A stretch of 64,000 nt of DNA from positions 22,679-86,678 of the forward strand of contig WTXI01000155.1 of the NCBI GenBank assembly GCA_022376515.1, given 5' to 3'. Shown here piece by piece: positions 35,582 to 43,880 of this stretch. The notes beneath the pieces are model-generated. The model was given only the letters and a program-made list of their open reading frames with translations, made no database searches and was not told the origin of the DNA. Source of the DNA: Lactifluus volemus. Taxonomy: Eukaryota > Basidiomycota > Agaricomycetes > Russulales > Russulaceae. The translations under genes and the position numbers were made by a program. Numbering within the stretch: the first letter of the stretch is position 1; each line of letters starts with the position of its first letter.

Positions 35582-37033
35582 TCACCATTCAGGCCAGAAC
35601 ATCGTCCCAGGCAGGCGGTGGACAGTGACGGGGAGATCGGAATATTGACGTGTAATGACGAAATGCTCGGTGTCTTGCTGCGGGTAATACGTCGATAGAT
35701 AGATATTGTCCAATGCAGGAAACACCTCCGTGGACACTCCCTCAGCAAGTCCTCGCAGTGCCGTGAAATACTCAAGATTTCGGGAGATAATACAGAGGGT
35801 CCGCAGAGAAGTGAATAGGCGGAAAAGTTCCAGCAATTGTGTGTCATGTAGCCGTGTCAAGTACGGATGATTATTGCATTTGATGTCGAGTCGTGCAACT
35901 CCAGAGATAATGATCGCAAACTGGCTACATATTTGCACCATAGATGAAACTTGCTGACCCACCTCTCCGCATGACGCTCTTAACCACAGGAATGGAAACA
36001 TTGCTTTTGGTGGACGGACACTGATACCAACGGTGGAACCGCGGAAGTCCATCACTGCTCGATTGTACGTGAGAATTGGGGTATGAGTGATGAACCGAGA
36101 GAGTTGTCGGATGTCAACGACAAGCTGTTTGAAGAGTATGACACGGACATCGTCGACAAGTGGGGCATCGATTCTGGCCACAAAATCCTCCAAGTATGTG
36201 CTGGCACCTCGAAACCGGAAGCGGGTGAGAGCGGGGAGGACAGCACGTGTCAGTGGAGGTGGACATCTCGGATGAGGGCGAGAATCTTTAGATTCAAAGT
36301 TGATGTCAAGCCGAGTGAGCTTGGTCAAGGTGGAGACGCCTGTGGCCATTGTCTCAGGTGAAATGTAGCCAATAAGCGGTATCCGATCAAGCTGGAGATC
36401 GACAAGGTCACTGGATGACAAAAGAAGTTGAGGTAATGTCGGAAACGCAATGTGTTCCAAATAGAGTGATCGTAGACGAGGTGCGAATCCACCTAAGAAT
36501 GTATTGGGAAGAACCGGTGCAGCATAATCTGATGACCAAAGATGAAGACATTCCAGTATCGGAAATGGTTCTTGCATCATCATGACAAAACGTTCCAATG
36601 GTAAACTTTTGTCAATGAGGATAGTCTCTTGTACGCGGTTGGGGTCGAGTGCGGTAATGACGTCATCCTTGACACCGTGGCTGATACCATAAGACCATAT
36701 CATGATAGGCAGGGGCGGCCAGACATCTAACGTCCTCCTCACAGGAGTACTTTCTCTGCAAAGAAGGCGCAGATCAAGACGGAGTGGGGATGCAAACACG
36801 ACGTATCGCCATCTTTGGCATACGTGCACTAGCTTACACCACGTCTTCGCCCAATTCCACATACCGGAGGCTTCGGTGTCCAGTCGATAGAAATCGAAGA
36901 TATCTAGAAGAACATCATCTGGGAGTGCCTCGATCGAAACACGTGGTGAAATATGACCTGGACCAAAAATCAAGTCATCATTCAAGTTAAAGTCGTGAGC
37001 GCATGGCACGACACGAACCCCGTCTTCGACCAC
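35582..37033 (-). CDS. F-box protein with leucine-rich C-terminal region
   Basis: Paralog of the F-box gene at 32695-34182; single exon, 483 codons. The F-box is at about residues 32-88: IEALPDDVLLDIFDFYRL, WCKLVHVCQRWRYVVFASP, then LRLDLRLLCRES. The repeat region follows: RLRSLYLEHIAFPTLPQLLL, LVDLQLDRIPLIGYISPE, LTKLTRLDINFES, RFRFRGASTYLEDFVARI. The C-terminus is PVTVHRLPG then MFWPEW. The N-terminal 30 residues differ from the paralog and lack the hydrophobic run. Probable role is SCF substrate binding; target unknown. It lies between two decayed SFM1 copies, the same alternation as the first block. Confidence 0.83.
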   Translation of the reverse strand: MVEDGVRVVPCAHDFNLNDDLIFGPGHISPRVSIEALPDDVLLDIFDFYRLDTEASGMWNWAKTWCKLVHVCQRWRYVVFASPLRLDLRLLCRESTPVRRTLDVWPPLPIMIWSYGISHGVKDDVITALDPNRVQETILIDKSLPLERFVMMMQEPFPILECLHLWSSDYAAPVLPNTFLGGFAPRLRSLYLEHIAFPTLPQLLLSSSDLVDLQLDRIPLIGYISPETMATGVSTLTKLTRLDINFESKDSRPHPRCPPPLTRAVLPALTRFRFRGASTYLEDFVARIDAPLVDDVRVILFKQLVVDIRQLSRFITHTPILTYNRAVMDFRGSTVGISVRPPKAMFPFLWLRASCGEVGQQVSSMVQICSQFAIIISGVARLDIKCNNHPYLTRLHDTQLLELFRLFTSLRTLCIISRNLEYFTALRGLAEGVSTEVFPALDNIYLSTYYPQQDTEHFVITRQYSDLPVTVHRLPGTMFWPEW

Positions 37034-37249
37034 ACATCCATTCGTATAGGAGACGTGCTATAGTGTGAACGACATGCATTATTGGAATGAGCTCGCGGGG
37101 GCGGGAACACACTGCGGGGACTCGGACTCCGAGTCGGAAGGCCGCCGTGGCCCCTGTCTCTGACTAACCGCCGTGGGAATTTCCTTTGCTGCCGCGGCCT
37201 AGACCTTTTTCGTGCAATAAGTGGTGAGCTAGCCGTGTTGAGAAAATGG

Positions 37250-38672
37250 ACCGGCCATGCAGAGCACATGGAAGAGGATGTGGCTCAGGCGCTTCCGCGC
37301 GTGAGTACAAGTACTTACAAGGTTGGGGTCACCACGGACGAGACCCAAGGGTTACCACTCGGTTGAATGAGAAACGGTGTGCCACATCATTTCTCATTCA
37401 ACCGATGAAGCCCGACCATTACCACGCCTACGAGTCATCAATCTCATGCATTTTTGCCAATTGCCTCACTCCCCTCCTGCATATGGGTGGTAATGCCCAC
37501 GATATATGGGGAACTCGACAACTGTGCAGCACACAAGTTCGCTTGCAAGCAGAGAGTGTGTCCCTCCTAACCGCCTTTGCGTCATCTTCTTTGTCTGCTT
37601 CTGCTTCCACACAGGTAATGGGATTTCCACGAGCAAACGTTCTCGTGCTATGTGCTGTATCTCGCGTGAGAAGTGCCTTTTCGATCCGAAGGGGCACCCG
37701 AGTCCCTCAAGCCAAGTGGAGGCTTCCGCATGCATCGTATCTTCCCTTCCCTCTCTTAGCCCACAGCTTCGTTTTCTTGAGCACTAGCGTAGACTCGGAC
37801 CCGTGCTCCGCACGAGGCTGAGCACCCACCGTCTTTTGGCCGCAGCCCGCCCAACGTGCCTGCCCACGTCGAGCTGCAGCTTGGCCCCCGCTTCACATTG
37901 CCGGACTACAGTGGTTGGTACTCTGTCTGCCACACCTGAAAAGTGGTGGCACCTTCGATAGTTACTCCCTACTGACAAACAAATAAATGAATGAAAGTGA
38001 AGCTATGGCATCTGTCGCAACTTCACGGGGCTGTCCAGCGGGGCTTCTGTAAGTGTCCACCGTCTTCGGGCTGCAGGAGGAGGTCGAGGTAAGCGTTGTT
38101 CTCGTCAAAGAAACAGCGGGCCTTAGGAAGGGAGGATGGAGTCGGTGGATGTGAAAGATTCACAGTCAAAGGAAGTGATCTCCTCAGTCAACCATCCAAT
38201 CACAGCCGACCGTTTGTGTTCAGCTATTCCACCTTCCGCAATCAGCCTTCCGCCCGCCATCGTCCAATCGCTGATTTTCGTCTGCCCTCTTTTAATATAA
38301 TAAATACTGGGTCCGCCCCTTTTTAACTGTCTCGACTGTGCCGGGAACTGGGTCATACAGTAGGTCACGCCCCTTCACGTGGCCACGCTGCCGGCCGTTG
38401 CTCGCACTTGGATTTCCAACACGCCATTTGGCCGTGCAAACGACGACAGACACGCTTTAGGTGTCACGAAGCGCGTCGTTCGTTCTTTATTTGAAACCAT
38501 TTCTTCTCGCCGTTTCACTGACATTGATTGATTTTGGGTGCTCACGGCTATCCATGTTGACACAAACGAGTATCCATACAATAGGTAGAATTACCCACGA
38601 TCCGATTTAACGTGTGAGAGGGTGTCACGGTCGAGATGTCCTTTCGTGCGTCGTTCCGCCCCTCTTAATGGT
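37250..38672 (+). pseudogene. Decayed SFM1 copy, third, nearly full length
   Basis: Successive matches to the intact SFM1 in order: GGCCATGCAGAGCACATGG (intron 1 acceptor and exon 2), CCGCCTTTGCGTCATCTTC (exon 3, TAFASSS), TTTTCGATCCGAAGGGGC (DPKS region), then 38395-38490 (exon 4, GCAAACGACGACAGACACGC). The last part is 38585-38670 (exon 6, CACGATCCGATTTAACG and TTTCGTGCGTCGTTCCGCCC). Stops, frame changes and lost splice sites throughout. The last exon ends CCCTCTTAATGG where the intact gene has CCCTATCACTGG. Confidence 0.85.
37360..37404. repeat. Inverted repeat, 15-bp perfect arms
   Basis: CGGTTGAATGAGAAA (37360-37374) is repeated in reverse complement at 37390-37404 with a 15-base loop. 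It lies inside the former intron 2 of the third SFM1 copy and is absent from the intact copy. Confidence 0.75.
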
Positions 38673-38677
38673 AACAT

Positions 38678-38710
38678 CTAACCTAACCTAATCTAACCTA
38701 ACCTAACCTA
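38678..38710. repeat. TAACC tandem repeat
   Basis: Six to seven units of CTAAC/CTAAT (complement TTAGG). It resembles a short telomere-like array but is interstitial, next to the decayed SFM1 copy. A shorter version follows the intact SFM1. Confidence 0.65.
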
Positions 38711-38712
38711 TC

Positions 38713-38860
38713 TACATGCGGAATCGGGTGCTTGGCATGTAGGCTACAGCCAGGCACCAAGGAAGAACCGATCCTTCCTCCGGGCATGAAGGAACACCTT
38801 CTTGCTGACCTTGAGAAGACCTTGGGTTTCTGAATCAGTTGCCATAAGTGCCAGCAGAAT
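38713..38860 (-). repeat. Repeated exon-like segment, copy 2
   Basis: Minus-strand match to 31723-31862 (ATGCGGAATCGGGTGCTTG and CGGGCATGAAGGAACACCTTC are shared on the plus strand). In one minus frame it reads DSETQGLLKVSKKVF. Same relative place after an SFM1 copy. Confidence 0.55.
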
Positions 38861-39847
38861 AGATGAAAACCCAGAGTGGTAAATTGAGTGTATGCGTACA
38901 TTGTGGTAGTAGTGATACAAGTGCTAGAGAATGTATATAGGAAGAGAGAAGGGTCAATTGATCACAACTGCGTAATCCCTGGACCCGGCCAGGACATGCT
39001 ATTCTGCATCCACCTCAGAGGCACCGAGCATGTGGTGTATAGCAGGACCTTTAAATTACCAAGGGATGAGTACTCGAGGTTGCCTGAAAGTAATTCCTCG
39101 GATGATCGCATAGCTCACACAGCCGTAACGTCTGGAACCCAAACTTGAACAAATTCGATTCTCTAGTTTGTGAGCCCCGACTTTTGAACAAGGTATAGAA
39201 GTTAAACTGAAATCGAGGTTATTATCCGTTATCGACGTGGGAGAAACCTACGCCAGTCTGAAATTGACCCGGAACTCGAGGTGAGGAGAGCATCCCGCCC
39301 GTTATATAGTAACGGGCGGACTTCGGTGGGCCCCGGGCTTGTCGGACTCGGAGGACACCACGGGAGCGAGCGGGGCCTACGATAAACGCACAACCAAACC
39401 AGTAAACACTGATACGTTTTATCGGAGCTCTACGCTTGCAGCGCGCGGGTTTACGAAACAAAAAATCTCTCTGCCAGGGGCTATTAAATTCCTAGCGCAC
39501 GTTAGTGTTACGACAGTGAGTGTGCAGTGTAATCGTCTACAGTACATGCTTTCCAGTGTCCACATCTAAGAAACAGCGAATGGGGAAATTCGAATATAAC
39601 AGAGCAGGTGTCCGAGTCGGCAGAACGAAAACCACAAAACGAAAAAGATAAACAAGCAGATTACTCGGAATACAGGAGATGTCAATGGTCAGCCAATCTA
39701 TTTCATTTCAGTACACCTGCCATGCTTGCAACCAATAAAACCCATTGGGAACTAAGTTTGCAGGGCCAATGCAGGCTCTCCGAGTCAGGCTGAGCCTTTG
39801 ACCCCACTGGCACGTCCATCATTGCTATGGTATCTCTTGCTGAGTCT
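38861..39847. other. Intergenic, no supportable gene
   Basis: About 1 kb. Short open stretches at 38888-39148, 39339-39569 (plus) and 39222-39461 (minus) lack domains. A perfect 10-bp inverted repeat (CCGCCCGTTA) around a 5-base loop lies at 39295-39319. Confidence 0.45.
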
Positions 39848-40411
39848 TCAGAACATGTCTTCAAAGAATCCCAACCACCCCTTCTTCCTCATCTTCTGCT
39901 TTGACCCACTTGCAGGCATTGAAGCAGGCAGAGTGCCAGCAGTGCTAATGAAAGCATGCCCTGTATCACAAACTTGCAGGTATTCTGACTTGATATGGCA
40001 TGCTTGCAAGTAGGTCCTCTCTACTCCAGGGTCATTGAGTCGCTTGTCCTGGGTGATGTCAGTAATAACAATGGTAAGTGAGGTGGCAATGGCAACAGGA
40101 ATGGCACTGATGATGACAATAGGAATGGCGGCAGCAGTGGCAATGGTGATAGGAATAATGGTGGCAATGGCAATAGGTATGGCAGTGGCAGTGGTGATAG
40201 CCATGATGGGAATGACCATAAAGCTGGCAATTGGAATAGAAGCAATGGCAATAGAGACGGGAATAGCAAGGGCAATCATAGGGCAAATGAACATTGCACC
40301 AACCAAGACACCAATAGAAACTGTGACAGTGGCAATGACAATCATGATGAGAATGGCAAATGACCAGTGAGTTCCTCTTCCTGTCCTCGCTCTTACTACC
40401 TCCTGAGTCAC
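39848..40411 (-). CDS. Low-complexity hydrophobic reading frame, copy 1
   Basis: Minus strand, 187 codons. The middle is almost entirely Ile/Ala/Pro/Val (for example ALAIPVSIAIASIPIASFM), encoded by a degenerate hexamer repeat (GGCAAT on the plus strand). The end carries EYLQVCDTGHAFISTAGTLP, which is related to NLQVCDTAQERS of the frame at 42661-43161, and the two share their flanks. The opposite strand is also open and would read Asn/Gly-rich. Sequence upstream that aligns with the possible first exon of the other copy contains stops, so this copy may be a pseudogene. Function unknown. Confidence 0.4.
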   Translation of the reverse strand: MTQEVVRARTGRGTHWSFAILIMIVIATVTVSIGVLVGAMFICPMIALAIPVSIAIASIPIASFMVIPIMAITTATAIPIAIATIIPITIATAAAIPIVIISAIPVAIATSLTIVITDITQDKRLNDPGVERTYLQACHIKSEYLQVCDTGHAFISTAGTLPASMPASGSKQKMRKKGWLGFFEDMF

Positions 40412-40859
40412 GTGAGTGTATCACGTCCCGTGCGTGCTGGGGAGCTACCCCTGATGCATCAGTTATTTGTCAATTGCAGATCACAGATCCACTGTTCTAC
40501 TCGAGGACACCTGCACATGCGACACAGTCAGACTTTACGTAGTGCAATATGAGTCATACGACCCATGTGCGTACGCCGCAAAGCACCCTCATGGTGCTAC
40601 GGGATGTCTACTCTATGATAGTTCTTCCCTTTGGTATGTAACCAAAGTCATCAGAAGATGAGGCATGCTGTACAAACTATCTACTACCGGAGAAGTGAAC
40701 TTGAAGGCACAACAGGTTCTTGATATAAAGAGTAGCAATGATTGACAGAATACAACAAGGGGGTGCCGGTGTAAGTAGGAGTTGTAAGGGGTTGAAGACA
40801 ACACGGAGCTCTAATGAAAATGAAAAATTTATCTGCGCTGTTACAATATTTCGGTCCGA

Positions 40860-41961
40860 ACATATCCCGAGTTAGGCGGTGGACAGTGACAGTGATCGGA
40901 ATTTTGACGTGCCGGACTTAATCGCTGGGTATCTTGTACCTCGGATCCAGATGGACAGTCATGGTGAAACACTCGAAATAATACAGAGGGTCTTGAGAGC
41001 GGTGAATGGGCGAAAAAATTCAGCCATTGTGTGTCATCCATGTCGACTTTCCAGGTCGAGGGCGAATCGAAGACATATTCAATACCGAGATGTCCAATGC
41101 GAGACATGACGAACGAAAACTGTTTGTATTTTGTACCATAGATGAGCGACCTATGTCTCTGCACAAGACTCCTATGTAGAAATTGAAACGGTCGCACTGG
41201 AATTAATAAAAGAATACCGATTTTGATGCCGTTACTGTAAAAGTCCATCATTGTGCGGCTATATGACCGAGACATGAGAATCGGGCATGACCTATGAACC
41301 GAGAGAGCTATCGGAGGTCAAAGAAATGCCTACTGAAGAGTTGCACGCTGAGATCGCCGAGAAGAGGAGCATCGGTTCGGGGTACGAAGTCCTCCAGTTG
41401 CTCGCTGATACCTCAAAACCAGTGGTAGAGAGCGGGAAGGACAGCACGCGCCAACGAAGGTCGACGTCTGGTCCTTGGATCAGGGAAAGAACTTGCCGAA
41501 GCTAGGGTATGTGATAAAGGGAGAGAGAGACCAAGGTCATTAGAAGACAAAAGAGGTTTTGGAAATGTCATAAATGAAATGCGGCTAATCGTAGGCGTGG
41601 GGCGGAACCACTTAAGAACGAATCAGAGAGCGCCAGCATGCCATGGTTCCCGGTCTGATAAGTCTGAAGAGAAAGAAGCTCCAGTGGTATCCTCATGCCA
41701 CCGAGCGAGATCGTGCGTACGCGGTTATGGTGGGCGAGTGCAGCTTTCATATTGTCCGAAAAACTAGCATAGAACGACTTTCTGTCGATCGGTAAGGGGC
41801 CAAACATCCAGCAATGTCTCCTGCACGGGAGTACGGGTCGTGCAGAGAAGGCGCAGGTTGAGAACGATCTTTGTAGCTCCATCGTCAATCGGCCCGGCGG
41901 ACCTGTCCATCGCATGACAGAGTGGACTAACTCGCAAGCGCACCGGACCACCGCATACCAA
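40860..41961 (-). pseudogene. F-box/LRR protein pseudogene
   Basis: Pieces of the family appear in order on the minus strand but in different frames. NLRLLCTTRTPVQETLLDVW (near 41870) is followed by LAHHNRVRTISLGGMRIPLE (near 41700) and SYSRTMMDFYSNGIKI (near 41230). MSRIGHLGIEYVF and WKVDMDDTQWLNFF (near 41050) come last. The F-box itself is missing or unrecognisable. The last part equals the C-terminal half of the protein at 32695-34182. Confidence 0.8.
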
Positions 41962-42020
41962 CCTGACGTCCGCGGACTACTCACGGGCCTACGGCCTGTG
42001 AGCCGTCCGCAGTTGACTTT

Positions 42021-42239
42021 ACAAGTCCCCTCCTCATCGCCAACATCTTCTCCACCCTCCAACCCCACGGCGTACTCTCCTACGAGCTTGGCCACGGCTT
42101 CTCATCCGAGTCCTGGGGAGCCACAGTGCGTGCGTTCATGACGACCAACATGTTCCCCAAATTAGCCCTCGCTTCCTGTACCTCAGATCTCTCTCACCAC
42201 ACCCCGCCGAGCAAGGTTTCTGCCAGTTGGCATTTCTAG
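42021..42239 (+). other. Orphan exon-like segment
   Basis: A 73-codon plus-strand segment ending in a stop that reads like conserved protein (SPLLIANIFSTLQPHGVLSY, ELGHGFSSESWG, TVRAFMTTNMFPKLALAS). An acceptor-like TTTACAAG precedes it, with another protein-like segment (NLTSADYSRAYGL) just upstream at about 41950-41990. I do not recognise the family. It sits directly against the start of the broken F-box gene, so it is probably a truncated fragment of an unrelated gene. Confidence 0.35.
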
Positions 42240-42240
42240 T

Positions 42241-42660
42241 TTGCCTGGTGACCAGAATATGGGCATCCCTGAGACTGTTTCACGTTTTCTTAGCATCCTT
42301 AAACTTGCTGCGTTAATGTCCTTTTGAATGCTTAACCTGCTTAAACCGTTGTTTTGAGCAGTTTTAATAAATCAAACCTGAGAGGCCTATGAGACCTTGC
42401 TTAAAAACTTGCTCCCTGACATTTAACGAAGTAGTATAACGAAGTCTAGGAAATTGTAAGTGTCAAAAAACATTTAATAAAATTCGAGCTTTTTAGAAAG
42501 AGATAGGGAGTAGATGCGACTGTCGAGTCAAGGAATGATATGATCGACTAGGAAACGTCATTAATAAATCTGTTGATTTCAGTACACCTGACACGACAGC
42601 AACAAATAAAAATGCCTCAACGGGGTTGAATTTCGACCCCCTATAGTACACCTTGCATGC
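42241..42660. other. AT-rich intergenic
   Basis: About 420 bp of AT-rich sequence with no supportable gene. It resembles sequence downstream of the first hydrophobic frame only at its end (ATTTCAGTACACCTG at 42575-42590 and 39705-39720). Confidence 0.45.
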
Positions 42661-43161
42661 TCATTTCCGCGTTGACCTAGACATTGACACGGGTTGCCTA
42701 AGAGGATAAGAGTGCCCGTTAGTAATGCGAGAGCGCTCCTGGGCCGTATCACAGACTTGCAGGTTACCCGAGTTTATAGGGTCAGCTTGCAAGTTGACCC
42801 ACTCGTTCCCGGTCCCGGTCTCGGTCCCAGTCCCGGTCCCAGTCCCAGTCCCGATCCCGGTCCCGGCCCCCGCCCCGGTCCCAGTCCCAAGGGGGCCAAG
42901 GCTCTCGATCGCAGCAATGACGGCAACGAGAAGGGTGAAGGCAAGGCCAGTCAAAGTGGAAACAACGGCGAAAGAGGTGATAACGGCGATGATTGCAATA
43001 GCGATAATGGCACCGATGACAAGGGCCGGGGCGATAAAAAAAATGCCTATGGAGATGGGAACGCCGATAAAGAGGAGAATGAGGATGGTAAGGCCAACGA
43101 AGCAGCCAATAATGATCTCTTCGTCAGACTTTTGACTGGGATTGGCAATTTTTTGAGTCAT
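42661..43161 (-). CDS. Hydrophobic protein with Gly-Thr repeat, copy 2
   Basis: Minus strand, 166 codons from the methionine at 43161 (MTQKIANPSQKSDEE). Two or three helices follow (CFVGLTILILLFIGVPISIG, LVIGAIIAIAIIAVI), then a Gly-Thr dipeptide run (about 30 residues, TGTGTGTGTETGTG) encoded by a hexamer minisatellite. The tail has NLQADPINSGNLQVCDTAQ. It is related to the frame at 39848-40411. An upstream minus-strand open segment (43201-43389, with VDLGFPIDDERLSYDAYS) may be a preceding exon. The plus strand is also open across the repeat (Pro-Gly-Ser rich). Function unknown; coding status uncertain. Confidence 0.42.
   Translation of the reverse strand: MTQKIANPSQKSDEEIIIGCFVGLTILILLFIGVPISIGIFFIAPALVIGAIIAIAIIAVITSFAVVSTLTGLAFTLLVAVIAAIESLGPLGTGTGAGAGTGIGTGTGTGTGTETGTGNEWVNLQADPINSGNLQVCDTAQERSRITNGHSYPLRQPVSMSRSTRK
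42808..42891. repeat. Hexamer minisatellite
   Basis: About 14 imperfect units of CCCGGT/CCCAGT. It lies within the hydrophobic reading frame and codes for Thr-Gly on the minus strand or Pro-Gly/Pro-Ser on the plus strand. Confidence 0.85.
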
Positions 43162-43399
43162 GATTGATAAAAATGGCAAAGTCAACGAGCGTGTACACGT
43201 TCAAGCACGTTTAAGTACGTCCTCTCGGCTCTCGCCACCTCCTCTCACTCCTCCTGAATCGCGTGACCGTACCCCTGTGCTGGGCGGGCTGGGACTACTG
43301 TATGCGTCATAGGAGAGTCGCTCGTCGTCGATCGGAAATCCCAGATCGACTTCTTGGGCACCCCATCTCCACACATGAAACGGTATCATGATGAATAAC

Positions 43400-43500
43400 T
43401 CTTTCGTCGGGCACGAGGGAATACTGTCGACGACCTGCCGATCTCGATCAGACCTTCGATACCTGAATTAATTGACAGTAAGAGCCTACAGAACTGACGA
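43400..43500 (-). repeat. Repeated exon-like segment, diverged copy 3
   Basis: Minus strand reads INSGIEGLIEIGRSSTVFPR and ARRKS, alignable with the segments at 31723-31862 and 38713-38860. It lies upstream of the second hydrophobic reading frame. Confidence 0.4.
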
Positions 43501-43880
43501 TGTAACCCAGGAAGCAGAGTGTATATATGTGTAAGTGATGCAGGTGCGAGGACAAGTATACAATGTAATGATTGGATGGGGATAGAAAGTGGAATAGAAT
43601 GAAAATGCGGTGATGTAGAGGCCAGAAGAGTTAGGTGCCCAACGTGATAGAAAGATGCTAGAATAGGTTGGGACGTTAGAGAAGGCATGCGTATATAAGG
43701 TAACAAGGGAAGGAAAGAGTGGAATGTTAGATGTGCACGCTGAAAACAATGATACAACATAACAGGAAACGTGGTAGCAATCAGGACTATAACACAACAG
43801 ATCTACACCCGAAGAGTGAGAGAGAATAAGAAAGAAAAGATAGCAAGGAAAGGGATGTAGTACAAGCTGCAGGATGAATG

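Noticed and set aside
42694..43167. 157-codon Pro/Gly/Ser-rich plus-strand frame resembling a cell-wall protein
   Set aside because: The repeat character comes from the CCCGGT minisatellite and it has no signal peptide; the minus strand has proper helices and a paralog. Kept only as a note on dual-strand openness.
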